A DNA stretch of 61,615 bases, taken from assembly GCA_019218445.1 (NCBI GenBank), contig JAHUUM010000014.1:1-61615 (forward strand), in the 5' to 3' direction. This DNA is from Weeksellaceae bacterium TAE3-ERU29. Lineage in GTDB: Bacteria; Bacteroidota; Bacteroidia; Flavobacteriales; Weeksellaceae. The notes under the pieces are model-generated. The model was given only the letters and a program-made list of their open reading frames with translations, searched no databases and was not told the origin of the DNA. The position numbers were made by a program, and so were the translations under genes. Positions 52,667-61,419 of this stretch are shown here, piece by piece. Each line of letters opens with the position of its first letter. Position 1 is the stretch's first letter.

Positions 52667-54229
52667 ATGGATAAAGAACTGATTATAAGTTCCTCTGAAG
52701 AAGTGGTGAAAATTGCCATGTTAGAAGATGGTAGGTTAATGGAGTTTCATCAAGAGCAGGTGGATCAGAAATATAATGTAGGAGATATATACCTTGCTAA
52801 AATCAAAAAATTGGCACCGGGTATGAATGCTGCTTTTGTTTCTGTGGGATCTGAGAAAGATGCTTTTTTGCATTATCATGATTTAGGACCAAACATTCAA
52901 TCTTTGCTTAACTATATAAAACTGGTACGTTCCGGAAAATTTAAATCTTATTTACTTAAAGACTTCCGAACAGAGGAGGGAATAATAGATAAAAACGGAA
53001 AAATAGAAGACGTTATTCAGCCTGGGCAAAATATTTTAGTTCAGATAGCAAAAGAACCTATCTCTACTAAAGGGCCGAGAGTAACTTCAGAAATCTCTAT
53101 TGCAGGGCGATATTTAGTTTTAGTTCCTTTCTTTGATAAAGTTTCTATTTCTCAGAAAATCAAAGAAAAAGTTGAACGAGATAGGCTTACTATGCTCGTA
53201 GAAAGTATAAAACCGGAAGGTTTTGGTGTGATTATAAGAACCGTTGCAGAGTACAAAAAAGTAGCGGAGTTGCATCAAGATTTAGAAGATTTAGTAAAGA
53301 AATGGGAAGGAATATATAAAAATTTAAGAGCTAAAAAATTACCAAAACGTGTTCATAACGAATTAAGCAGAGCTTCCGGAATACTAAGAGATAAGTTTTC
53401 TGAAGATTTTGTGAAATTACATTGTGATGATGAAGAACTTTATGGGGAAATGACTGATTTTCTTAAAATTATAGCTCCCGGTAAAGAAAATATCTTAGAG
53501 TTTTATAATAAGCAAATGCCTATTATGGAGCACTACAATGTAGAGAAACAAATAAAAACTTCTTTCGGAACACACGTAAATATCCCTAAATCTAAAGGGG
53601 CTTATTTAGTAATAGAACACACTGAGGCATTGCATGTAATAGATGTGAACTCAGGGAATATAAAAGCGGTAAAAGAAACACAGGAACAGAATGCTTTAAA
53701 TGTAAATTTACAAGCAGCAACAGAGATTGCCAGACAACTTAGGCTAAGAGATATGGGTGGTATAATTGTCATAGATTTTATAGATATGCGAGAAGCAAAA
53801 AATCGACGAAAGCTTTATGACCATTTCAATGAGGAAATGAGGAGAGATAATGCAAAGCACAAAGTTTTGCCCCCAAGTAAATTTGGGCTTGTGCAAGTTA
53901 CAAGACAGCGTGTACGCCCTGAATTAAATATAAAAACATACGAAGAAAACCCAAATAAAGAGGGACAAGAGGTAGAAGCACCTATTGCTATTTTAGAAAG
54001 AATAGAGGCTAAGATAAAAGAGATTTCAGAATCTAAAATAAAAAAAATTACCATACATTTACATCCTTTTGTCGCGGCTTATTTAAAACAAGGGATTCCC
54101 TCTATTCGTAAAAAATGGGCTTGGAAATATAAATTGCCTATAAAAATTATAGCTCGAGATTCTTTTAAATATTTAGAAATTCATATTATGGATGAAGATA
54201 ATCACGAGATATATAAAGAAACTAATTAA
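52667..54229 (+). CDS. rng: Ribonuclease E/G family endoribonuclease
   Basis: 520 residues. The N-terminal S1 domain (40-130) reads VGDIYLAKIKKLAPGMNAAFVSVG; the catalytic DNase I-like region contains VIDVNSGN and VIDFIDM with the two metal-binding Asp residues; then LVQVTRQRVRP. The region after that, where E. coli RNase G/E has the CPxCxG zinc link, reads NIKTYEENPN and has no Cys, as I recall for the Bacteroidota forms. The enzyme cuts single-stranded AU-rich RNA in rRNA processing and mRNA decay. The codons after the stop lead to a terminator shared with comF. Confidence 0.93.
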   Translation: MDKELIISSSEEVVKIAMLEDGRLMEFHQEQVDQKYNVGDIYLAKIKKLAPGMNAAFVSVGSEKDAFLHYHDLGPNIQSLLNYIKLVRSGKFKSYLLKDFRTEEGIIDKNGKIEDVIQPGQNILVQIAKEPISTKGPRVTSEISIAGRYLVLVPFFDKVSISQKIKEKVERDRLTMLVESIKPEGFGVIIRTVAEYKKVAELHQDLEDLVKKWEGIYKNLRAKKLPKRVHNELSRASGILRDKFSEDFVKLHCDDEELYGEMTDFLKIIAPGKENILEFYNKQMPIMEHYNVEKQIKTSFGTHVNIPKSKGAYLVIEHTEALHVIDVNSGNIKAVKETQEQNALNVNLQAATEIARQLRLRDMGGIIVIDFIDMREAKNRRKLYDHFNEEMRRDNAKHKVLPPSKFGLVQVTRQRVRPELNIKTYEENPNKEGQEVEAPIAILERIEAKIKEISESKIKKITIHLHPFVAAYLKQGIPSIRKKWAWKYKLPIKIIARDSFKYLEIHIMDEDNHEIYKETN

Positions 54230-54231
54230 TA

Positions 54232-54268
54232 AAGAACCGAATTTCATATATGAGATTCGGTTTTTTAA
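54232..54268. terminator. Bidirectional terminator between rng and comF
   Basis: AACCGAATTTCATA and TATGAGATTCGGTT form a near-perfect stem (one T-G pair), with T-runs to the right and A-runs to the left. Confidence 0.8.
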
Positions 54269-54948
54269 CTTCTTGCCACAGCCATTGTAAAAACACTTAT
54301 TTCCGCATTTTTCATTTCACTTTTAATCGTTTCTGCACAATGAATTAATGTTGAGCCTGTCGTAGCTAAATCATCTATTAAAAGAATTTTCGCATTATCT
54401 TTTAGCTTGTGTTTCGGATTAAATCCAAAAGAATTATCTAACTGAAAAAAACGCTGTTTTCGGTTTCTTTTGGTCTGAGATGATTTTCTTTTTTGTCTTA
54501 TTAATAAATCTTCTATAAATAATGTTTCGGTTTTATTGGCGAAATTTTCCGCAAAAATCCTTACTTGATTATAGCCTCTTTCTCTTAAAGTTCTTTTATG
54601 AGAAGGAATAATTACCACATAATCTATATTTTTCTTATAAAAATCAATGATATTTTGAGGAATTAAATCAGAAATAAATTTTCCGATTTTTGGTTGATTA
54701 AAATATTTATTTGAATGCAATAAATCCTGCACAATTCCACCTTTGTCATAATAGAAAACAGAGTATGCAGAATTAAATAAATCCGGTCTGGAAAGCTCGG
54801 AATAAAGCAAATTTTCCGTAAAAGAAGTCCAATGCGTAAAAGTTAATTTAGTTAAACATTTTACACATAAAAAATCTTGTTTTTTTGGCAAAATTCTTTC
54901 GCATCCAATACATCTATAAGGAAAAATTAAGCTAAAAATAGAATACAT
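54265..54948 (-). CDS. comF: ComF-family phosphoribosyltransferase-like protein
   Basis: 227 residues. N-terminal zinc knuckle with four Cys (CIGCERILPKKQ...CVKC), then a type I PRTase domain with the PRPP loop ILLIDDLATTGSTL near residue 190 and the region IPSHKRTLRERGYNQ. ComF is needed for natural DNA uptake in some bacteria, where it acts in the cytoplasm on incoming single-stranded DNA. Single gene, divergent from queD. Confidence 0.92.
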   Translation of the reverse strand: MYSIFSLIFPYRCIGCERILPKKQDFLCVKCLTKLTFTHWTSFTENLLYSELSRPDLFNSAYSVFYYDKGGIVQDLLHSNKYFNQPKIGKFISDLIPQNIIDFYKKNIDYVVIIPSHKRTLRERGYNQVRIFAENFANKTETLFIEDLLIRQKRKSSQTKRNRKQRFFQLDNSFGFNPKHKLKDNAKILLIDDLATTGSTLIHCAETIKSEMKNAEISVFTMAVARS

Positions 54949-54962
54949 TGTTCATATTCCTT

Positions 54963-54970
54963 TAAATTTG
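54963..54970 (+). promoter_or_regulatory. -7 element for queD
   Basis: TAAATTTG, exact match, 20 bases before the ATG at 54991. Confidence 0.6.
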
Positions 54971-54990
54971 CAATAATATAAGGATTTATT

Positions 54991-55446
54991 ATGAGTCATC
55001 AAAAAATAAGAATTACTAAAATATTTACATTTGAAACCGCTCACGCTCTTTTTGGATACGACGGAAAGTGCAAAAACGTGCATGGGCATTCTTATAAATT
55101 ATATGTAACATTAAGAGGTACACCTATTTGCGATAAAAATTCCGAGAAATTAGGTATGGTAATAGACTTTGGTGATTTAAAAGAAATCGTGAAAAGAGAA
55201 ATTGTAGACCCGCTTGACCATGCGGTTTTACTTAATAAAAATTCGGGACACATTTCTTTGGGAGAAACTTTAATAAAAGAAGGACATAAAGTTGTATTCA
55301 CTGAATATCAGCCAACTTGCGAAAATATGTTAATTGATTTTGCTACTAAAATTAAATCTCAATTACCTGAAAAGGTGGAGTTGGTACATCTTAAATTATA
55401 CGAAACGGAAAATTCTTACGGAGAATGGCTGGCAGAGGAGAATTAA
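54991..55446 (+). CDS. queD: 6-carboxytetrahydropterin synthase
   Basis: 151 residues. Zinc ligands are seen as His in FETAHALFGY and the pair in NVHGHSY, the nearby catalytic Cys is in GKCKNVHGH, and the substrate-binding Glu in LYETENSYGEW. QueD turns dihydroneopterin triphosphate into 6-carboxytetrahydropterin, the second step to queuosine and preQ1. Full length. The 3' end overlaps the next gene by 22 bases. No queC, queE or queF is nearby. Confidence 0.94.
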   Translation: MSHQKIRITKIFTFETAHALFGYDGKCKNVHGHSYKLYVTLRGTPICDKNSEKLGMVIDFGDLKEIVKREIVDPLDHAVLLNKNSGHISLGETLIKEGHKVVFTEYQPTCENMLIDFATKIKSQLPEKVELVHLKLYETENSYGEWLAEEN

Positions 55447-56207
55447 TAACAATCAATATTCCTGAGGGAAAGAAAATCTATTTTGCTTCTGACCAGCATT
55501 TTGGAGCTCCAAATGAGGATAAAAGCAGAGAGCGGGAGAAATTATTCATTAATTGGTTAAATCAAATAAAATCTGATTGCCATTGTCTTTTTCTTTTGGG
55601 TGATTTATTTGATTTTTGGTTTGAATACAGACAAGTTGTTCCACGAGGTTACATAAGAGTTTTAGGAAAATTAGCCGAGTTTACCGATGCCGGAATTCCG
55701 ATTTATTTCTTTATTGGTAATCATGATTTATGGATGCGAGATTATTTAGAAAAAGAACTTAATGCGATTGTTTTTAAAGAGCCTCGTATTTTTAAACTAA
55801 ACGATAAAAAATGTTTTATTGGACATGGCGACGGGCTTGGTCCGGGTGATAAAGGTTACAAAATGCTTAAAAAACTTTTTACAAATCCTATTGCAAAAGG
55901 TTTATATTATTTATTACACCCTGATTTTGCGATTTGGTTGGGTAAATACGCCTCTAATAAAAATAAATATTTATCGGGTGATGAGGATAAGAATTTTTAC
56001 GGAAAAGACGAGTGGCTTGTTCAGTATGCTTTAAGGAAATTAGAGAGTAATCATTATGACTATTTTGTGTTTGGGCATAGGCATTTACCGCTCGAAATGG
56101 AAATAACCGATAAATCAACTTATATAAATACCGGAGATTGGATAGAGCATTTTTCTTACGCTGTTTTTGATGGAGCAAAGTTTAGTTTGAAAAAGTTAGT
56201 TTTATAA
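55425..56207 (+). CDS. LpxH-type UDP-2,3-diacylglucosamine hydrolase
   Basis: 260 residues, metallophosphoesterase fold with all blocks: SDQHFGAPN, LLGDLFDFWFEY, FIGNHDLWM, IGHGDGLGPGDKGYK and FGHRHLP. The DFWFEY and GDGLGPGD segments fit the Bacteroidota LpxH-type enzyme that removes UMP from UDP-2,3-diacylglucosamine at the inner face of the inner membrane in lipid A synthesis. The ATG lies inside the end of queD (22-base overlap), so translation is coupled. Confidence 0.88.
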   Translation: MAGRGELITINIPEGKKIYFASDQHFGAPNEDKSREREKLFINWLNQIKSDCHCLFLLGDLFDFWFEYRQVVPRGYIRVLGKLAEFTDAGIPIYFFIGNHDLWMRDYLEKELNAIVFKEPRIFKLNDKKCFIGHGDGLGPGDKGYKMLKKLFTNPIAKGLYYLLHPDFAIWLGKYASNKNKYLSGDEDKNFYGKDEWLVQYALRKLESNHYDYFVFGHRHLPLEMEITDKSTYINTGDWIEHFSYAVFDGAKFSLKKLVL

Positions 56208-56217
56208 ATTAAAGAAT

Positions 56218-56538
56218 ATGTTAGGTTTAATATTTTTATACTTCGTTGGTAAGCAGTTTTATAAATTAGCAGAACAATTTAATAAAAGTAAATGGGGTTT
56301 CGCAATATTAGGAGTTGTAAGTTATTATGGAGGAACTGTTTTATTAGGGATTATTATAGGAATTATGATGGAAATTTTATCACCCGGATTTATGGATACT
56401 GTAAATGAGAGATTGTTTGGTATTTGTATGATTCCTTTTGGACTTTTAACTTGTTTTTTATTATATAAATGGTTGCAGAGAAAATGGAGAAAAGAAAAAC
56501 AAATAATAGACAACGAAATAGAAGAAATTGGTCAATAA
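56218..56538 (+). CDS. Small membrane protein, unknown
   Basis: 106 residues with two or three membrane helices (about 2-15, 25-55 and 68-86) and a charged C-terminal tail (KWRKEKQIIDNEIEEIGQ). It begins ten bases after the LpxH-type gene and so is probably co-transcribed with it. I recognise no domain. Confidence 0.6.
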   Translation: MLGLIFLYFVGKQFYKLAEQFNKSKWGFAILGVVSYYGGTVLLGIIIGIMMEILSPGFMDTVNERLFGICMIPFGLLTCFLLYKWLQRKWRKEKQIIDNEIEEIGQ

Positions 56539-56594
56539 GTAAATTTTTATTGTAATTTATTGAATTAAATGGTGTTGTTTGGTGTTTTTATCAT

Positions 56595-56602
56595 TACTTT
56601 TG
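56595..56602 (+). promoter_or_regulatory. -7 element for the 191-residue secreted protein
   Basis: TACTTTTG, exact match, 26 bases before the ATG at 56629; TTG at 56575-56577, seventeen bases upstream, may be the -33 box. Confidence 0.6.
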
Positions 56603-56628
56603 GTAATTAATTATAAAAACAATTTAAC

Positions 56629-57204
56629 ATGAGAAAATTATTAATACTTTTATTCGCAACTTTTATTTTGTTACCAATGTATGGTAAAGAGATTGTTGTA
56701 AATGTGATCTTTGAAAATACTGAAAATATCAAAGATTTTAAAGGAGAGTTATACATTAAAGAGTTAAATAAAACTTATCCAATTAATGGAACAGAAGATT
56801 TTGAAATTACATTCCCTGAAGAAGGAAATTTTACTATTTTATTAAAAGAGAAAAACATTTCAAGGACAGCTATTTACCCTGCTAAAATAACCGAAAAGAA
56901 TACTATACTGATTATTAGTTTAAAAAAGCAAACAGAAGTACAAGGAAATATAGCTGAATTGAGATTAGAAGATAATGAATCAAATTTTATAGTTTTTGGA
57001 ATAGTTGATGAAACAAATTCTGACGAATATTTGAACTTTAAGAAAGAGTTTGATGTAGGATTTATTTCAAAAACTGATGCAATTGATCCGGTATCCTATA
57101 AAGAGGCAGTTGAGAATAATAGGAGATTAGCAAATTTATTAAATCAAAAATTTGGAGAAAGCTGGAAATCAAAATTACCAATAAAGTTATTTGGAGTAGA
57201 GTAA
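56629..57204 (+). CDS. Secreted or periplasmic protein, unknown
   Basis: 191 residues. Sec signal peptide (MRKLLILLFATFILLPMYG). Residues 22-100 look like a beta-sandwich with alternating hydrophobic strands, the sort of fold seen in carboxypeptidase-regulatory-like modules. The C-terminal 70 residues (FGIVDETNSDEYLNFKKEFDVGF ... NNRRLANLLNQKFGESWK) are alpha/beta. I do not recognise the family. It has its own promoter. Confidence 0.6.
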   Translation: MRKLLILLFATFILLPMYGKEIVVNVIFENTENIKDFKGELYIKELNKTYPINGTEDFEITFPEEGNFTILLKEKNISRTAIYPAKITEKNTILIISLKKQTEVQGNIAELRLEDNESNFIVFGIVDETNSDEYLNFKKEFDVGFISKTDAIDPVSYKEAVENNRRLANLLNQKFGESWKSKLPIKLFGVE

Positions 57205-57286
57205 CTTATCCCCACTCTAAAAAGAATTGACAGATAATAAAATAGATTAACTTAAGACAATCAACATTCAATTATATATATCGGAA

Positions 57287-58009
57287 ATGAAAAAAAACTT
57301 AAAAGTTATTCTCAGTACAGTTGTTATAACTTTGTCTTCTCTGATTTCTGCTCTTGGGTCATCTATTCTTATGTTTATAGGAGCTAAATTTATTAATAAA
57401 AAACAATCTTTTTTTGACAGCACAGGATTAAACCGAAATATAATCGTTGGATTTTTGTTTGCACTCATTTGCTCATTACCATTCGTAGTATATACATTTT
57501 TATGTTCTTCCGGTGAGACAACCTTATATTCTTGGAATTGGCAAATGATGATGTTTATAATAATAACCTCTTTTATAAGTACATTTTCATGTATTGCTTT
57601 TCCATTTAGCCAAATATATCGAAACACCAAAATAGGCTTTACCCTTTCTGCTATTATTGTAATCTCATTAAATATCCTTATAATCTTGTTAAATGCTAAT
57701 ATTACATTTATTCATGCACAATATATTACAACAGAATGCAGTAACGAGTTTTTAATTATATTATCATTTGAAATCGCTTTTTTAATTTGGTTATATTTCG
57801 AATGGAAGTTTAATGTATGGGTTATATACTTCCTTGACTTCTTTTCATCGTTTTATATATTTTTTCTGTCACCAAATCTCAACCCGATAGAACGCAATAT
57901 TAATGTTTTATCAATTATTATTTTGGCAATAGGAATAACAATCTTTTACAAAAAAGTAAAAGGATTAAAATTAGAAGTTAATAAACGTACTATCGGCATA
58001 ATAAAATAA
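57287..58009 (+). CDS. Multi-helix membrane protein, unknown
   Basis: 240 residues with six or seven predicted membrane helices and short loops, a positively charged N-terminus (MKKNLK) and C-terminus. No transporter or enzyme motif seen. It may be lineage-specific. It is convergent with the DUF6427-like gene, separated by 41 bases with no strong terminator. Confidence 0.55.
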   Translation: MKKNLKVILSTVVITLSSLISALGSSILMFIGAKFINKKQSFFDSTGLNRNIIVGFLFALICSLPFVVYTFLCSSGETTLYSWNWQMMMFIIITSFISTFSCIAFPFSQIYRNTKIGFTLSAIIVISLNILIILLNANITFIHAQYITTECSNEFLIILSFEIAFLIWLYFEWKFNVWVIYFLDFFSSFYIFFLSPNLNPIERNINVLSIIILAIGITIFYKKVKGLKLEVNKRTIGIIK

Positions 58010-58050
58010 TCATCCAATAGTTTCTTTTAAATTAAAAGATATTAAAATCT

Positions 58051-58986
58051 CTAAAAAGAAATATTACTTAAAACTTCCGGTAATTCTATTAGATAAGAAT
58101 ACTTAAATAATAAAACACTTGCGATGAAAGTCCACAAGATAATTTCTTTATAAATTAACTTAGTGTAAAGTATATAATTTGTTAGAATCAAGGCGATTGG
58201 GATTGAAAATAGTAGTAAAGAATTTTCAGTTTTTCCGCCATAAATTATATAAAATATTATAGCAAATACAAGAAACATAAGTCCGTTAAAATAAGTAATT
58301 TTCTTTTCTACCGAATGCCTGTTAATATTAGAAACATAATCAATTAAGCTGATAATTAAAAATAGCCCAATAGGAGTTAACCATAAATAATAAGGTTTAA
58401 TATTAGGTATTGAAATATTTTGAACTTCAGTTATAAAATGGTTGTAAATACCTTTAAAGTCAAATAAAAAGCTAAGTTCTCCAATTAATAAAGCAATAGT
58501 TAATACGCCCAGAATAGATAAAATTAGACCTTGTATTTGTAGTCTGCCGAGAATTGTATAATGCAAAAGTAAGAACACCAAAAAAATCCAAAAAGGAGGA
58601 TACATAAATACGGCAATCATCATAAAAAAGCCAATGTCAAACGGAGATAGAATTTTATCGGTCATGTCACGTTCATCCAATAATTGAAGTATTACGATGT
58701 TTAAAAATAAAAATCCCGAGAAAAAAGCTAAATTATTAAAATTGGTACTTAATAAAATGATAATACTTATAAAAAATAATTCAAAATAATGAGTTCCCTT
58801 AAAAAAAGATGCAAAATTGGAGTAAACCAAGACTAATGCTATGTTTATAAACAAAAGAACCAAAGAAATCCAATCGCTAAAATCCTCTCCTAAGTAAGAA
58901 AATCTAACAAAGATTAGTATTGCTGAAAGAAAATACAGCAAAAAAGAAACAAAATTTTGGTTTATATTTAGAATTTTTGAAAGCAT
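58051..58986 (-). CDS. DUF6427-like membrane protein
   Basis: 311 residues with about ten predicted helices, dominated by Phe, Ile and Leu. The layout and the divergent position next to a small one- or two-helix protein match a pair I remember in Flavobacteriia (DUF6427 with DUF6341). The core signatures are weak, so the family name is tentative. Its -7 box at 59003-59010 faces that of the neighbouring gene. Confidence 0.55.
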   Translation of the reverse strand: MLSKILNINQNFVSFLLYFLSAILIFVRFSYLGEDFSDWISLVLLFINIALVLVYSNFASFFKGTHYFELFFISIIILLSTNFNNLAFFSGFLFLNIVILQLLDERDMTDKILSPFDIGFFMMIAVFMYPPFWIFLVFLLLHYTILGRLQIQGLILSILGVLTIALLIGELSFLFDFKGIYNHFITEVQNISIPNIKPYYLWLTPIGLFLIISLIDYVSNINRHSVEKKITYFNGLMFLVFAIIFYIIYGGKTENSLLLFSIPIALILTNYILYTKLIYKEIILWTFIASVLLFKYSYLIELPEVLSNISF

Positions 58987-58991
58987 TTTTA

Positions 58992-59010
58992 TAACTTTGG
59001 TGCAAAATTA
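58992..59010. promoter_or_regulatory. Face-to-face promoters of the DUF6427-like gene and its neighbour
   Basis: TAACTTTG (58992-58999) is the plus -7 box for the gene at 59019 and CAAAATTA (59003-59010) is the minus -7 box for the gene ending at 58986 (TAATTTTG). Together with the three-base spacer they form an almost perfect palindrome. The two boxes point at each other, so only one polymerase at a time could use the site. Confidence 0.6.
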
Positions 59011-59018
59011 ATAGAATA

Positions 59019-59237
59019 ATGGTACACTTTGCGTTCTTTACAGAGATTTTTTTTGGAATAGGTAACTTTTTTCGATGGACATTTGGCGTATTGCCTCATA
59101 TTGGGATAGTTATGGGATGGGTTTTATCAGCAATAATCTTAGGACTTTTAATTTGGTGGTGTATCCAGATTGTAGGTTTTGGTAAAAATGACAAAAGAAT
59201 TGTGGATTATAGAGAACCTCACAATTTTATAGACTAA
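59019..59237 (+). CDS. Small membrane protein (DUF6341-like)
   Basis: 72 residues with a hydrophobic N-terminal stretch (FFTEIFFGIGNFFRWTFG), a central membrane helix (IVMGWVLSAIILGLLIWWCIQIV) and a polar tail ending NFID. The pattern and its divergent placement beside the 311-residue membrane protein suggest the small partner family found there in Flavobacteriia. Function unknown. Confidence 0.6.
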   Translation: MVHFAFFTEIFFGIGNFFRWTFGVLPHIGIVMGWVLSAIILGLLIWWCIQIVGFGKNDKRIVDYREPHNFID

Positions 59238-59256
59238 AATAGAATTTAAACTTTAA

Positions 59257-59300
59257 ATAAAGCACCCTGCTAAATAAGTTAGCGGGGATTTTGTTTTATT
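59257..59300 (+). terminator. Terminator of the 72-residue gene
   Basis: GCTAA and TTAGC form the stem core with a further CCC/GGG pairing and mismatches below, followed by a T-rich run. Confidence 0.6.
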
Positions 59301-59338
59301 GATATAAATTAAAAAACCGTTTATATCAATGATTTTTT

Positions 59339-59346
59339 TAACTTTG
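59339..59346 (+). promoter_or_regulatory. -7 element deciding the start of the Ig-like lipoprotein
   Basis: TAACTTTG, exact match. It lies inside the longer frame that starts at 59329, and so favours the TTG start codon at 59362, 15 bases downstream. Confidence 0.55.
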
Positions 59347-59361
59347 GAAAAATTATTAAAA

Positions 59362-60960
59362 TTGAATAAAGTTTTCATTATACTTATCGCATTAACCACA
59401 TTGTTTAGTTGTGCAAGAAGAGGAAACCCCACAGGAGGCCCGAAAGACATAACACCACCTAAGCTATTGAGAGCTACACCGGATACACTAAGCACAAATG
59501 TACCCGTAGATTTAAAAGAAATCAGATTAACTTTTGATGAGTTAGTTCAGTTAAGAGATTATACCAAAAATGTTTTAATTTCTCCACCTGTTGAGCCTTC
59601 GCCTACGTTTTCTCCGATAGGAACACCATCAAGAGAGGTGAAGGTTAAGTTCAATGAACATCTTAAGAAGAATACTACTTATACTATAAACTTCGGGAAA
59701 TCAATTGTAGATAATAATGAGTCTAATCCATTTTCATATTTTACGTATGTGTTTTCTACCGGGCCGCGTATAGATTCATTACAACTTGTAGGGGCCGTAC
59801 AAGATTTAACAAGTAAAAAGCCGGAGCAAGGATTAATAGCGGCATTATATGAGATAGACAGTGCTTATACCGATAGTCTTGTCTTTAAAGAGAAACCTTA
59901 TTATATTGCAAAATTGGATTCAACGCAAACGTATCATTTTAAGTATTTAAAGCCCGGGAAATTTAGATTAGTAGCTTTTAATGATAAAATTCCCAACTCA
60001 AAAATAGACCTGAAACAAGAGAAAATGGCTTTTGCCGATACAATTATTGATACGCGAAAAATTTCAACCGCTCCAATGCTTTATTTATTTGAGCCACCAC
60101 AAGATTTTAGATATTTAGATGCAAAACAAAATGGATACGGACGAATAGATTTTTATGTAACAGGAAAACCAAAAGATTTAAAAGTAATTCCTACAGATGA
60201 AAGATTCTCCGAGACATTAACCATTCATAAGCCTTATTCAGATACATTACAGTTTTATTTCAACCCAAAAAAAGTAGAATTAGAAAGGCGAACTCGTCTT
60301 CGTTTTTTATTGGCTCACGATGGAGTATCAGATTCCATACCTACGATTTTATATGATAATTCTGCTAAAGCCGGGCTGAAAATAACAGAAAGGAAGTTAA
60401 ATTATGTTCCCGGTAAAAATTATATATTAGATGCTGATTACCCGATAGATACTATAAATAAAGACTCTATAAGTGTAAAGATAGACACTATGAAATTAGC
60501 TTTTGATGTAGAAAGAGTAAACGAGAAAAGATTTAAATTAAAATTCCCTATAAAATTTGAGAAAAATTATAAAATAGAACTTCTGCCCGGAGCATTTACC
60601 GATTGGACGGGGAATAAAAACGATAGTACTTCGTTCTCTTTTTCTACACAGAAAGAGCGTGATTACGGAAACCTGAAACTTACAATACAAAATAAGCCTA
60701 CTCATAAGTTTTGGCTTAAATTATATGATGCAAATGATAAAGAAATAGAATCTATATATTCTGATAATAGTGTGTTTGAGTTCAAATATCTTCTGCCACA
60801 AAAATATTATTTTAAGTTGATGGTAGATGAAAATGAGAACAGAAGATATGACAGTGGAAATATTTTCTTACTAAGACAGCCCGAGAAAGTCTATGTTTAT
60901 TCTCAGGAAATAGATGTTAAACCATTCTGGGATATAAATGAAACTTGGGTTTTACCTTAA
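59362..60960 (+). CDS. Ig-like domain lipoprotein
   Basis: 532 residues if read from the TTG at 59362 (a longer reading from ATG 59329 would place the promoter inside the gene). Lipoprotein signal ends LFS-C, followed by ARRGNPTGG, with no acidic tag. An SbsA-type Ig-like (Big5) domain sits at about 30-130 (PPKLLRATPDTLSTNV, IRLTFDELVQL). The rest is beta-rich without enzyme motifs. The family is widespread in Bacteroidota envelopes and of unknown role. It is followed by a haem-binding-domain protein after nine bases. Confidence 0.82.
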   Translation: MNKVFIILIALTTLFSCARRGNPTGGPKDITPPKLLRATPDTLSTNVPVDLKEIRLTFDELVQLRDYTKNVLISPPVEPSPTFSPIGTPSREVKVKFNEHLKKNTTYTINFGKSIVDNNESNPFSYFTYVFSTGPRIDSLQLVGAVQDLTSKKPEQGLIAALYEIDSAYTDSLVFKEKPYYIAKLDSTQTYHFKYLKPGKFRLVAFNDKIPNSKIDLKQEKMAFADTIIDTRKISTAPMLYLFEPPQDFRYLDAKQNGYGRIDFYVTGKPKDLKVIPTDERFSETLTIHKPYSDTLQFYFNPKKVELERRTRLRFLLAHDGVSDSIPTILYDNSAKAGLKITERKLNYVPGKNYILDADYPIDTINKDSISVKIDTMKLAFDVERVNEKRFKLKFPIKFEKNYKIELLPGAFTDWTGNKNDSTSFSFSTQKERDYGNLKLTIQNKPTHKFWLKLYDANDKEIESIYSDNSVFEFKYLLPQKYYFKLMVDENENRRYDSGNIFLLRQPEKVYVYSQEIDVKPFWDINETWVLP

Positions 60961-60969
60961 AAAAGTTAT

Positions 60970-61419
60970 ATGAAAAAGAAAAAAATTATTCTTATTGTTA
61001 TATTAATTGCGATAGCCATTCAATTTGTGCCTGTAAAATTTGAAAATCCGGCAGTGTTAGAAGAGCAGAGTTTTTTCTCCTTAAACGAAGCTACTCCGGA
61101 AGTTAAAAGTTTAATTTATTCAGCTTGTTATGATTGTCATTCCAACGAGGTAAACTTCCCTTCATATACCAAAATTGCACCCGTTAATTTTTGGATAAAA
61201 CGCCATATAGACAGAGGAAGAGAAGATTTAAACTTCAGCGAATGGGGGAAATACGTACTCAATGGGAAAGCCAATCATAAATTAGAAGAGTGCGTAGAAA
61301 AGATAGAAAAAGGTAAAATGCCTTTAAAAAGTTACACTTGGATGCACGAAGATGCTAAACTTACTGAACAACAAAAACAATTATTAATTGATTATTTTAA
61401 TAGTTTGATTAATAGATAG
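60970..61419 (+). CDS. Haem-binding-domain (c-type, CxxCH) protein
   Basis: 149 residues. One N-terminal membrane anchor or signal (MKKKKIILIVILIAIAIQF). The motif CYDCHSNE near residue 55 is a canonical CxxCH covalent haem site, followed by a region with a distal Met in KMPLKSYTWMH. This corresponds to the Haem_bd domain, a small periplasmic cytochrome-like unit. It probably shares the transcript of the Ig-like lipoprotein. Confidence 0.85.
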   Translation: MKKKKIILIVILIAIAIQFVPVKFENPAVLEEQSFFSLNEATPEVKSLIYSACYDCHSNEVNFPSYTKIAPVNFWIKRHIDRGREDLNFSEWGKYVLNGKANHKLEECVEKIEKGKMPLKSYTWMHEDAKLTEQQKQLLIDYFNSLINR

